Shown in pieces: positions 33,494-41,023 of a stretch of 41,023 bases of DNA. A program made the position numbers and the translations under genes. Position 1 is the stretch's first letter. Every line of letters begins with the position of its first letter. This DNA is from SLRI01 sp964460465 (GTDB lineage Bacteria; Pseudomonadota; Alphaproteobacteria; Geminicoccales; Geminicoccaceae). The notes under the pieces were generated by a model. It was not told the origin of the DNA and searched no databases. It was given only the letters and a program-made list of their open reading frames with translations. The stretch lies in NCBI GenBank assembly GCA_964460465.1, contig CAYWSB010000034.1:1-41023 (forward strand). Reading direction: 5' to 3'.

Positions 33494-34495
33494 TCAGAGC
33501 CACTGCTTCCTGATCTGCGTCTTCAGGCTGTCCAGCATGACGGCGAGCAGCATCAGGCCGCCGCGGATCACCTGCATGTAGGAGGCATCCAGCCCCATCA
33601 CGTTGATCGCGGTGTCGATGGTCGAAAGGAGCAGCACGCCGGCGAACACCCCCGACAGCCGGCCGATCCCGCCCCGGAGCGAGACGCCGCCGATCACCAC
33701 CGCGGCGAAGGCCTCGAACAGCATCCCCACACCCAGATTGGGGGTGGCACCGTTGGTGCGCGACGCGAGCAGGAAGCCGGCCACGGCGGCGAGAACGCCG
33801 GAAAGGATGAAGGCCAGAAACAGCATCTTCTGGACGTCGATGCCGGCGCGGAAGGGGGCGATGGGGTTGCCGCCGATCAGCGTGAGGTAGCGGCCGAAGC
33901 GGGTGCGCCGGAGCAGCAGGCCGAAGACCGCATAGGCCAGGACGAGCAGGAGGATGAGCAGCGGGATGCCCCAGAGGCTGGTCGCGGCGATGCCGCGAAA
34001 GCCGTCCGGCAGGCCGTAGATCGACCGTCCGCCGGTAAGGATGAGGCCGAGGCCGCGGATCGCGATGTAGGTGGCGAGCGTGACGATGAAGGCGTTGATG
34101 CCGAGGCGCACGATCAGGAAGGCGTTGAACAGCCCGGCCACGGCCCCGAACGCCATGCAACAGGCGAGCACGACGACGGTTGGCAGCTCCCAGCCCGAGG
34201 CCGAGCCGCTCGTGGCCGCGAGCCATGCCCCCAGCATGGCGGAGAACGCCATCACCGATTCGACCGAGAGGTCCATGTGCCCGGCGATGATGCAGAAGGC
34301 GAGGCCGATCGCGATGATCCCGACGAACGTCGCGTGCTGCAGGATGTTCAGGAAAATGCCGATCTGGAAGAACCGGTCGATCGTGAGCGAGCAGACGACC
34401 AGGATGATGGCGAGGATGCCCCAGACCAGATGGTCGAGGACGAACTCGACGACGCGCGGGGCCAGGGCCGGCCCTGCTGCTGCTCTTGCCTGCAT
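33494..34495 (-). CDS. Ribose-type ABC importer permease (RbsC/XylH-like)
   Basis: 333 residues, about ten transmembrane helices, of the branched-chain/ribose permease family. Key stretches are VGIIAIGLAFCIIAGHMDLSVESVMAFSA, where the GxDLS-type motif (GHMDLS) is diagnostic, GRYLTLIGGNPIAPFRAGIDV, and the C-terminal VIGGVSLRGGIGRLSGVFAGVLLLSTI. It forms the membrane channel for the binding protein encoded just upstream. Last gene of the minus-strand operon ATPase-GST-SDR-binding protein-permease; 66 bp separate it from the binding protein. The ribosome site before the ATG at 34495 is weak. Confidence 0.93.
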   Translation of the reverse strand: MQARAAAGPALAPRVVEFVLDHLVWGILAIILVVCSLTIDRFFQIGIFLNILQHATFVGIIAIGLAFCIIAGHMDLSVESVMAFSAMLGAWLAATSGSASGWELPTVVVLACCMAFGAVAGLFNAFLIVRLGINAFIVTLATYIAIRGLGLILTGGRSIYGLPDGFRGIAATSLWGIPLLILLLVLAYAVFGLLLRRTRFGRYLTLIGGNPIAPFRAGIDVQKMLFLAFILSGVLAAVAGFLLASRTNGATPNLGVGMLFEAFAAVVIGGVSLRGGIGRLSGVFAGVLLLSTIDTAINVMGLDASYMQVIRGGLMLLAVMLDSLKTQIRKQWL

Positions 34496-34561
34496 GCGGG
34501 ATCCCGGGACGACGGCGGCGCCCGACCGCGGCGGGCCGGGCGCCCGGCCGGAAGGGGTTGG

Positions 34562-35614
34562 CTACTCGACGACCTGGACGGGGTCCTTGGGCGGGGTGAG
34601 GTTGCCCCAGAAGCGGGTGTCGTCGACGTTCTCGGCGGTGATCGCCGCCCCGGGCACCTTGAGGTTGGGGCCCCACGCCTCGATCGTGAGCTCGCCCTCG
34701 AGGCCGGCTACGTCGTACGTGCCGGGCTCCAGGGGCTCGCCGCGCAGGATCTTCGGCATGAACATGGCGAGCCCGTAGATCTGCGCGTAGAGCGGCTGCT
34801 CGACCTCGACCTGCTGCCAGCCGTTGCGGATGTTGTCGAGGCCGACCGGGGCGCCGTTCGAGGCCATCAGCATGACCTGGCCGGGCTCCATGCCCTGGGC
34901 CTCCATGATCGCGACGATCGGCACGGTCAGGTGTGCCGCATGCGCGAAGACGAGGTCGATGTCGTCGGTGACCAGGAGCTGGTCCTCGAAGATGCGCCCG
35001 GCATTGGTGGCCTCCCACTCGAGCGCCGCCTTGGTCACGATCTCGACCTCGGGCGCCTGCTCGGCCATAACGGCCTCGAAGCCCTTCTGGATGTCGAGCG
35101 TGTAGTTGTCCCCCGGATCGCCCAGGATCTGCAGGATGGTCCCCTGCGCACCGCCGTGCCGCTCGGTCAGGAGGCGGATCGCCTCGCCGGCCGCGACCTC
35201 GCCGATCTCGATGGTGCCGGCGACCGAGGTGAGCTCGAACTCGGTCGAGGTGATCAGCCGGTCGTAGTTGACCACCTTGATGCCGGCCGCGCGCGCCTTC
35301 TCGATGCCCGGCACGATGGCGTCGAAGTCCACCGCGTTCATGATGATCGCATCGGGCTGGAGCGCGATCACGTCCTCGAGCTGGTTGAGCTGCCGGTCGG
35401 CGCGGTTCTGCGCGTCGAGCGAGACGACGGTGTAGCCCATCTCGCCGAAGATGTTCTCGATCGCCGCCTGGCTCTCGGTCTGGAACTCGTCGAGGAGCGT
35501 CGGGATCATGTAGTAGATCGTGCCCTCCTCGGCCGCGTTGCCGGGCCCGGCGAGGGCACCAAGGGTGAGGGCCGAGGCGGCCAGAAGGCAAAGTCGACGA
35601 CGTGCGATGCGCAT
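34562..35614 (-). CDS. Ribose-type ABC importer substrate-binding protein
   Basis: 350 residues. The signal peptide is residues 1-27 (ends GPGNA). Periplasmic-binding-protein type 1 fold: YMIPTLLDEFQTESQAAIENIF, then DAIIMNAVDFDAIVPGIEKARAAGIKVVNYDRLI (the canonical sugar-contact stretch), ILQILGDPGDNYTLDIQKGFEAVM and LVFAHAAHLTVPIVAIMEAQG. It probably binds a monosaccharide or polyol. AAGGGGG lies before the ATG at 35614. The unusually acidic character (many Glu and Asp) is common in such proteins. The substrate is unknown; the nearby SDR suggests the sugar or polyol is oxidised after uptake (inference). Confidence 0.92.
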   Translation of the reverse strand: MRIARRRLCLLAASALTLGALAGPGNAAEEGTIYYMIPTLLDEFQTESQAAIENIFGEMGYTVVSLDAQNRADRQLNQLEDVIALQPDAIIMNAVDFDAIVPGIEKARAAGIKVVNYDRLITSTEFELTSVAGTIEIGEVAAGEAIRLLTERHGGAQGTILQILGDPGDNYTLDIQKGFEAVMAEQAPEVEIVTKAALEWEATNAGRIFEDQLLVTDDIDLVFAHAAHLTVPIVAIMEAQGMEPGQVMLMASNGAPVGLDNIRNGWQQVEVEQPLYAQIYGLAMFMPKILRGEPLEPGTYDVAGLEGELTIEAWGPNLKVPGAAITAENVDDTRFWGNLTPPKDPVQVVE

Positions 35615-35747
35615 GGCGCGTCCCCCTTCTTGGTATCGTGAGCGGACCAGCTATCCACCCGTAGCCCCGACTTGGCAAGGGGGCACGAGCGGCGCGGCGA
35701 ACGGGCTGACGCCCCTCGGCGTTCAGCCGCCGGCATCGGCTGCAGCG

Positions 35748-36500
35748 CTACGCCTTGCCCTCCGGCAAGAGCTGGCCGCCGTCGACGATGATCGTGGTGC
35801 CGGTGATGTAGCGCGCCTCGTCGGAGGCGAGGAAGAGGACGGCGTTGCCGATGTCGCGCGGCGTGCCGAGCTCGCCCATCGGGATCGAGGCTGCCATCTC
35901 GGCGATGTAGGCGGGCGAGCGCTCGGCCTCGATCGCCTCGGTCAGGATGTTGCCGGGCTCGACCCCGTTGACGGTGATCCCGAAGGTCGCGTTCTCCAGC
36001 GCCGCCGCCCGGATCAGCCCGTTGATGCCGGCCTTGCTGGCGGCGTAGTGGGCGTGCTGCGGCGGCACGACCCGTGGCCCGGTGATCGACGAGGTCAGCA
36101 CGACCCGCCCGTAGCGCTGCGGCCGCATCACCCGGATCGCCGCCTGGGCGGCGAGGAAGCAGCCGCGCAGGTTGACCGCCAGCACCCGGTCCCATTCGGC
36201 CACGGGGATGTCGACGAGGTCGTGCATCGGGAAGATGCCGGCGTTCTGCACCATGATGTCGAGCCGGCCGTGGGTCGCCACCGCGTGGTCGACGATCGCC
36301 TGGACGTCGGCGGCCTCGGAGACGTCGCAGCGCACGAAGCGGCCGCCGAGGCGTGCGGCGGTGGCCTCGCCCAGATCCGCCCGGGTGTCGCCGATGACCA
36401 GCCGCGCGCCCTCCTCGGCCAGCCGCTGGGCGATCCCGGCCCCGATCCCCCGCGCCGCCCCGATGACCACGGCGACCCTGTCCTGCACCCGACCCGTCAT
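35748..36500 (-). CDS. SDR-family oxidoreductase
   Basis: 250 residues, classical short-chain dehydrogenase. NAD(P) motif GAARGIG (14-20), NAG with Asn86, catalytic Ser138 in LTSSITG, Tyr152 and Lys156 in HYAASKAG, and the C-terminal ITGTTIIVDGGQLLP. Asp38 after the second strand (IGDTR) suggests NAD(H). All four catalytic residues are present. It is set in the ribose-type importer operon, 133 bp before the binding-protein gene, so oxidation of the imported sugar or polyol is likely (inference). GGAGAGAAGCGC precedes the ATG at 36500. Confidence 0.93.
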   Translation of the reverse strand: MTGRVQDRVAVVIGAARGIGAGIAQRLAEEGARLVIGDTRADLGEATAARLGGRFVRCDVSEAADVQAIVDHAVATHGRLDIMVQNAGIFPMHDLVDIPVAEWDRVLAVNLRGCFLAAQAAIRVMRPQRYGRVVLTSSITGPRVVPPQHAHYAASKAGINGLIRAAALENATFGITVNGVEPGNILTEAIEAERSPAYIAEMAASIPMGELGTPRDIGNAVLFLASDEARYITGTTIIVDGGQLLPEGKA

Positions 36501-36602
36501 GCGCTTCTCTCCTGCTCCGGCAAGTCACGGCACCCACCGACTATGGGTCGGGCGGCGTCGCCGGGGAAGACCTCTTGGGCGCCCCTCCGGCCGGCGTCCG
36601 CA

Positions 36603-37295
36603 TCAGGGGCCGGGGTCGCCGGCGGGTCGTCGGAGCCGCGGCTTGGGGTCGAGCGGGAAGAAGGGGAAGTAGGGCTCGGCCTCGACGAGCACGCGGGCGA
36701 AGGCGGGGCGTGCCGTCAGCCGGTCGAGGTAGCCCGCGAGTGCTGGATGCGTCGTGCCGAACGGTGCCACCGTGTCGGCATAGAAGAGGGCGGGCGCCGC
36801 CGCACAATCGGCGAGCGTGAAGCCCGGCTCCACCAGCCAGGTGCGGCCCGCCAGCCGGTCCTCGAGCATGTCGAGCGCCCGCGCGAGCAGCGCCCGCGCC
36901 TGCTCCACGCCAAAAGGATCGCGACGGCCCGCCGGGCGCAGCGCGTCGAGCACGATCTTCTGCATGGGCTCCTGTACATAGTGGTCGAGAAAGCGGTCCC
37001 AGAGCCGCACCTGCCAGCCCGCGTCCGGGTCCGCGGGCAAGAGCCGTGTCGGACCCGGGTAGAAGCTGTCCAGATACTCGACGACGATGGTCGATTCCGC
37101 GATCGTGCGGTCGCGCGCCCGGTCACGCAGCACCGGCATCTTGGCCAGCGGCCAGAGCGCCGTGAAGGCGGCGCGCGACCGCTCGTCGGCAAGATCGACG
37201 ATGACCGGCTCGAAGGGCGTGGCGTTCTCGTAGAGCGCCACGAGCGTCTTGTGGCAGAAGGACGCCAGCGGGTGGAAGTGCAGCTCCAGGGTCAT
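36603..37295 (-). CDS. Glutathione S-transferase family protein
   Basis: 230 residues. N-terminal thioredoxin-like domain (1-82) with LHFHPLASFCHKTLVALYE, the cis-Pro KMPVL and the glutathione-binding AESTIVVEYLD; C-terminal helical domain (about 90-205) with FTLADCAAAPALFYAD, the GST N-capping region. It may conjugate or cleave glutathione adducts. Catalytic residue choice (Ser or Cys near residue 12-13) suggests a bacterial beta- or theta-like class, uncertain. It is placed inside an ABC sugar importer operon between the ATPase and the SDR genes, which is unusual. AGGAGGAGGCCAG precedes the ATG at 37295. Function in this operon is unknown. Confidence 0.9.
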   Translation of the reverse strand: MTLELHFHPLASFCHKTLVALYENATPFEPVIVDLADERSRAAFTALWPLAKMPVLRDRARDRTIAESTIVVEYLDSFYPGPTRLLPADPDAGWQVRLWDRFLDHYVQEPMQKIVLDALRPAGRRDPFGVEQARALLARALDMLEDRLAGRTWLVEPGFTLADCAAAPALFYADTVAPFGTTHPALAGYLDRLTARPAFARVLVEAEPYFPFFPLDPKPRLRRPAGDPGP

Positions 37296-37338
37296 GACTG
37301 GCCTCCTCCTGGCACGCTGCCGCCGGACGGCCTGGCCG

Positions 37339-38118
37339 TCAGGCGGCGAGCTCGCCCGTGATCAGCGCCACGATCTCCTCGGCCGTCGCGGCACCGAGCT
37401 TGCGTTCGCCCGCCACCCGCCCCTGGCGCATGATCACCGCCCGGTCCGCCACCTGAAAGGCGTGCAGCACGTTGTGGGTAATGACCAGGACCGCCACGCC
37501 CTGGGCGCTGATCCTTCTGATCATCTCGAGCCCGCGCCGGGTCTGCTCGACACCGAGCGCCGCGAACGGCTCGTCGAGGAGCACAAGCCGGCCGCCCCAG
37601 TGGACGAACCGGCAGAGCTCGATCGCCTGCCGCTGGCCGCCCGAGAGATGCTCGACCGTGGTCCGCACGTCGGGGATGCGGGTGCCGAGGTCGCGCAGCG
37701 CCTGCTCGGTCTCCCGCTGCATCGCCGCCTCGTCCAGCAGCGGGAGGCCGAGAAAGCGCCGGACCCGCTCGCGGCCCATGAAGAAGTTGGCGACCGTGTC
37801 GGCATTCGGGCAGAGCGAGAGGTCCTGGTAGACCGTCTCGACCCCGAGCGCCTTGGCCGCGGCCGGGCCGTCCAGCGCCACCTCCCGGCCGTCGAAGAGC
37901 AGCCGGCCGCTGGAAGGCGGAAAAGTGCCCGAGATGATCTTGATCAGCGTCGACTTGCCGGCACCGTTGTCGCCGAGCAGCGCCACCACCTCGCCCGGAA
38001 AGATCTTGAAGCTTACCGCGTCGAGCGCCTGCACCGCGCCGAAGCGCTTGCCCACCCGGTCGATCTCCAGAAACGGCACCGGCTCGCCCAACCGCCGACC
38101 TCCACCACCTTCAGCCAC
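37339..38118 (-). CDS. Ribose-type ABC importer ATPase (single domain)
   Basis: About 259 residues. Walker A LGDNGAGKST, Q-loop VYQDLSLCPN, signature LSGGQRQAIEL, Walker B VLLDEPFAALGVEQT and switch ITHNVLHAF are clear. Ribose-type importers usually have a double-ATPase RbsA; this is a single-domain form, as in some Frc-type fructose importers. The Asp/Ala/Gly after DEP (AALGVEQT) departs from the common SALD and is typical of this subclass. The start is taken as GTG 38118 with AGGTGG upstream; the open frame to 38235 adds a low-complexity tail. First gene of the five-gene operon. Confidence 0.9.
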   Translation of the reverse strand: MAEGGGGRRLGEPVPFLEIDRVGKRFGAVQALDAVSFKIFPGEVVALLGDNGAGKSTLIKIISGTFPPSSGRLLFDGREVALDGPAAAKALGVETVYQDLSLCPNADTVANFFMGRERVRRFLGLPLLDEAAMQRETEQALRDLGTRIPDVRTTVEHLSGGQRQAIELCRFVHWGGRLVLLDEPFAALGVEQTRRGLEMIRRISAQGVAVLVITHNVLHAFQVADRAVIMRQGRVAGERKLGAATAEEIVALITGELAA

Positions 38119-38282
38119 GACGCCACCTGTGCCATGCCACGGCCGGCCCGCCGCTGCCAAGGGGACGATGCGGCCCGGCCGCGAGCCGGCACCCGTCGCC
38201 GGGATGATGCCGGAATGCCGGGGGCAACGGGTCACCTCGAAGACCCCTCCGGATCTGGGCGTGCCGCGTCTCCTCGCCGATC

Positions 38283-38522
38283 ATGGTCCGAGCGAAGCAA
38301 GCCGCGGCTGGCCGGCGCGCCACCGCCGTCGCCGGCAAGCTCGACTACCCCCGCTAGCGCTGGCTCGACCGCCAGATGATCCGCCTCATCATGTGGCTCA
38401 CCTTGGGCCCGACCGGCGGCAAGAGCCAGGTCGACGACACGTCATGGGAAAGCGTCGACGCCTTTGCCGACAGCCCCGTCGCCGCCGTCCCGCGAAGAGC
38501 CGTGCCAGTCGCCGCTGGGTGA
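38283..38522 (+). pseudogene. Remnant of hemG-type (flavodoxin-fold) protoporphyrinogen oxidase
   Basis: A frame on the plus strand translates to AGKLDYPR, a TAG stop (38355-38357), then RWLDRQMIRLIMWLT, GPTGGKSQ, VDDTSWESVDAFAD, and ends at TGA 38520-38522. This matches the C-terminal part of E. coli HemG as I remember it (AGALRYPRYRWYDRFMIKLIM ... YTDWEQVANFA), residue for residue around the stop: the Tyr codon of YPRYRW has become TAG. The N-terminal two thirds, including the FMN-binding flavodoxin motif, are not found upstream. So it is a broken, truncated copy, and haem synthesis must rely on another enzyme elsewhere. It is not on any long open frame, which is why it is easily missed. 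Confidence 0.72.
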
Positions 38523-38734
38523 CCGTCGGCCCGACCGTCACCTCAGCCGGTCGAGGTCGACCGCCGCCCTGCAGGCCCGCCGCCAGCCGCGGGTCCGGAG
38601 GGCGCGGGCCGCGCGGTCCCCTGTTTTCCTACCCGTTGGGACAGGCGGCGCCGGCTTAACGGCAGATCGTGCCATGTGCTACGACTTCGGGGCGGGCGGT
38701 GCTCTCGCTGCCGGCATGTGGGAGGTGTGCGGCC

Positions 38735-39745
38735 ATGGACGACACCCTTTACGGCATGCGTGATCGCAAGGGCGACTGGCAGCCCAGGGAGCCGCTGGAG
38801 ACCGCACCGCTCTTCGTCTTCCCGCCGCGACCGTTGACGTTCCTGCGCTGGCTGCCGTCCTACTTCCTGCCCTGGAACGCGCTCTACTTCGCGCTGGCGG
38901 CGCTGTTCTGGTTCGCCTTGACGCCCGGCCTGGAGACGATGCGGACGCTGTCCTGGGACTGGACGCTCTGGATCCTCCTGCGCAACAGCGGTGCGGTGCT
39001 GCTCTTCTACGGCGTGTTCGAGCTGCGCCTCTACGTCCGGCGGGCCCAGGGCACGCGCTTCAAGTACAACGCACGCTTTCCGTCCGACACGCCGCGCAAG
39101 GGCCTGATCCTCGGCCGCCAGGACCTCGACAACATGGCGCGCACCTTCGGCACCGGCGTGCCGATCTGGAGTGCCTACGAGATCCTGATCCTCTGGGTGT
39201 TCGCCAATGGCTGGGTGCCGATGGCGAGCTTCGCCGCGCACTGGCCGTGGCTGCTCGCCATCCTGGTCGCGGCCAAGGTCTTCCACGAGGCGCACTTCTA
39301 CCTGATCCACCGCCTCATCCACTTTCCGTGGCTCTATCGCCACGTCCATTCGGTCCACCACCAGGCGGTCAACCCGTCACCCTGGTCGAGCCTGTCGATG
39401 CATCCGGTCGAGCATCTGCTCTATTTCTCGGGTGCGCTGATCCATCTCGTGATTTTCTCGCACCCGCTGCTCGCGGTCTACCAGCTCTGCTATGCCGGGT
39501 TCGGCGCGATCGGCGGCCACTTCGGCTTCCACAAGATCGAGACCGGCGATCGAGCGGCCGTCGACACCGAGTCCTACGACCACTACCTGCACCACAAGTA
39601 TTTCGAGGTGAACTACGGCAGTGGCCTCGTTCCCTTCGATCGCTGGCTCGGCACGTGGCACGACGGGACGCCGGAGGCCGACGCCCGCATGCGGGCCCGC
39701 CGGCGCGAGCTCAAGGGGAACCCGCGAGCGGCCGACGGCGACTGA
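38735..39745 (+). CDS. Sterol desaturase/fatty acid hydroxylase family protein
   Basis: 336 residues, integral membrane di-iron oxygenase. Transmembrane segments lie at about 44-64, 78-97, 148-170 and 172-188 plus later ones. The His-box set is H184-x2-H187...H192RLIH196, H205SVHH209, and HYLHH (283-287), with EVNYG after the last. These bind the iron pair used for hydroxylation or desaturation of lipids. The substrate, a sterol, carotenoid or fatty acid, cannot be read. GGGAGGTGTG precedes the ATG at 38735; an in-frame extension upstream has no sign of being translated. It starts about 210 bases after the hemG remnant and is followed by the DUF3300 gene. Confidence 0.92.
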   Translation: MDDTLYGMRDRKGDWQPREPLETAPLFVFPPRPLTFLRWLPSYFLPWNALYFALAALFWFALTPGLETMRTLSWDWTLWILLRNSGAVLLFYGVFELRLYVRRAQGTRFKYNARFPSDTPRKGLILGRQDLDNMARTFGTGVPIWSAYEILILWVFANGWVPMASFAAHWPWLLAILVAAKVFHEAHFYLIHRLIHFPWLYRHVHSVHHQAVNPSPWSSLSMHPVEHLLYFSGALIHLVIFSHPLLAVYQLCYAGFGAIGGHFGFHKIETGDRAAVDTESYDHYLHHKYFEVNYGSGLVPFDRWLGTWHDGTPEADARMRARRRELKGNPRAADGD

Positions 39746-39939
39746 CCGTCGACTGCAGGGGACCGGGCTCCGTGACGTGCGCCCGACGCGCCGAGATCGC
39801 GGTGCGGCTGCCACCGCGCCGACTCATGACCACCTGGAGCGGCCACCCCTCGACGCGAGCGATGCCGTCCGACCGGTCGCATGGGACTATACGGGTGGCC
39901 GTGGCGCCGGTGCCGGCGGTGGCAGGGAGGAGGCGGGGA

Positions 39940-41023
39940 ATGCATCGAGGATGGCGGCGCGGACCTTTGGCGGGATCGGGGCTGGCGCTGCTCGCCGGTC
40001 TCGTCGGCGACGCACGGGCGCAGGAGGCCGAGGCCGCCGCGGCCGGGGATCCGGTCCGGGAGCTGGTCGCACCGGTGGCGCTCTACCCCGATCCGCTGCT
40101 GGCGGCGGTGCTGCAGGCCTCGCCCTTTCCGATCGACGTGGTCCAGGCCGACCGCTTCCTGGACGACTACGCCCAGGACCAGACCCTGACCCCCCTCGCC
40201 CGACTGGGACCCGGCGCTGGTCGCGCTGCTCAACTACCCCTCGATCATCGACGAGCTGAACGCGGACCTCGACTGGACCCAGGCCCTCGGCGACGCCGTG
40301 TACGAGCAGATCGAGGCCGTCCAGGACGCCATCCAGGATCTGCGGACGGCCGCCTACAGCATGGGGATGCTGGCGAGCAACGAGGTGCAGGAGGTGGTGA
40401 TCGAGGGCGGCATCATCGCCATCCGCCCGGCCTCGCCCGACGCCGTGGCCATCCCGGACTATGACGGTGCCGCCCTGATCGCGGCACTGGAGACCGTGGC
40501 GGCCGCACCGCCCGCAGCGCCGGAGGCCGAGACGGCCGCCGCCGAGCCCGCACCGGCGGAAGAGGCGGCATCGGCGGAAGAGGCGGCACCGACGGCCACC
40601 GCGACGGCCGAGGTCACCATCGAGGTGCAGCCGGCCGGGGTGCAGCCGGCCGAGGCGCCGCCGGCCGAAGCCTACGCCTACGCCGAGCCGGCCGCCCCGA
40701 CCTATGCCAGCGCCCCCGTCTACGCCGCGCCACCGCCCCCGGTCTACTACGCCGAGCCGGCGTCCTCCTACTGGGGCACGGGTGCGGCCTTCGCCGGCGG
40801 GGCCATCCTCGGCGGCCTGCTCGGCTATGCGCAGGCCGACGATGACGACGACGACTGGGACTGGGACGGCGGCGACATCGAGATCGACCGCAGCCGCGAG
40901 ATCAACATCGAGGACAGCAACATCGTGGCTGGCGACCGGGTGCGACGCACCGACAGCAGCCAGGTCACGGCCGGCCTGCGCGACCGTCGCGACAGTGGTG
41001 CTGCCGCCGCCCCGCGGCGCGAG
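39940..41023 (+). pseudogene. DUF3300 exported protein, frameshifted and cut by the window end
   Basis: The frame from the ATG at 39940 encodes a signal peptide (1-28) and the DUF3300 hallmark VAPVALYPDPLLAAVLQASPFPIDVVQADRFLDDYAQDQTL. At a run of six C (40190-40195) the homology jumps to another frame: with one C fewer the text reads LTPSPDWDPALVALLNYPSI, and on through LNADLDWTQALGDAVYEQIEAVQ. The second frame stays open to the end of the window, with an Ala/Glu/Pro-rich middle, a Tyr/Pro-rich stretch, a Gly helix (FAGGAILGGLLG) and an Asp-run. The original frame ends as a shadow at 40464. A homopolymer error, a real mutation, or slippage are all possible. DUF3300 function is unknown. Confidence 0.8.

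Noticed and set aside
36525..36560. Short hairpin (ACCGAC...GTCGG) between the GST and SDR genes as a terminator
   Set aside because: The stem is short, has no U-tract, and the genes on both sides appear to be one operon.

Overview
The window comes from a GC-rich, Gram-negative bacterium, most likely an alphaproteobacterium of the Rhodospirillales type. This is inferred from the purL-bolA-grxD-(rpsD) neighbourhood, DUF3108, DUF1499 and DUF3300 envelope proteins, a potAHI-potF polyamine importer, GC-ending codon use and the protein style. No species can be named from the sequence alone.

Layout. 1-2715: core operon purL (5' end outside the window), bolA-family gene, monothiol glutaredoxin grxD. 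2728-6715: two palindromic repeats bracketing one large, lower-GC gene for a SIR2-domain protein (1273 aa), a probable anti-phage NADase. 6730-13008: exported or envelope proteins (STN-HEAT protein, M28 peptidase, S10 carboxypeptidase, DUF3108) and rpsD with a good sigma70-type promoter. 13565-18005: a Cys-rich membrane protein and a compact potA-potH-potI-potF operon. 18399-19278: a tiny secreted Pro/Gly-repeat protein and a four-helix membrane protein.

19430-31111: the metabolic heart of the window. It has two cytoplasmic-looking sulfatases, three beta-hydroxyacid dehydrogenases (one with the sulfonate-binding residues of sulfolactaldehyde reductase), a dienelactone-hydrolase-family protein, a carbohydrate-type ABC importer without its own ATPase, and a pyrophosphate-type phosphofructokinase. 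Together they look like an undescribed catabolic locus for a sulfated or sulfonated sugar-like compound. 31355-33477: GFA protein, EamA exporter, DUF1499 lipoprotein. 33494-38118: a ribose-type ABC importer operon containing an SDR dehydrogenase and a glutathione transferase. 38283-41023: a hemG remnant with an internal stop, a sterol-desaturase-family hydroxylase, and a DUF3300 gene that is frameshifted and cut by the window edge.

The most unusual structure is a family of 21-23 bp odd-centred palindromes placed 12-30 bp after stop codons. Two intact copies of a composite of about 106 bp (left palindrome + arms + right palindrome) occur at 21956-22061 and 27141-27247. At 2728-6715 the same left and right halves are present in the same orientation, but about 3.9 kb apart, with the SIR2 gene between them. 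The defence-type gene therefore appears to sit inside a REPIN-like repeat.
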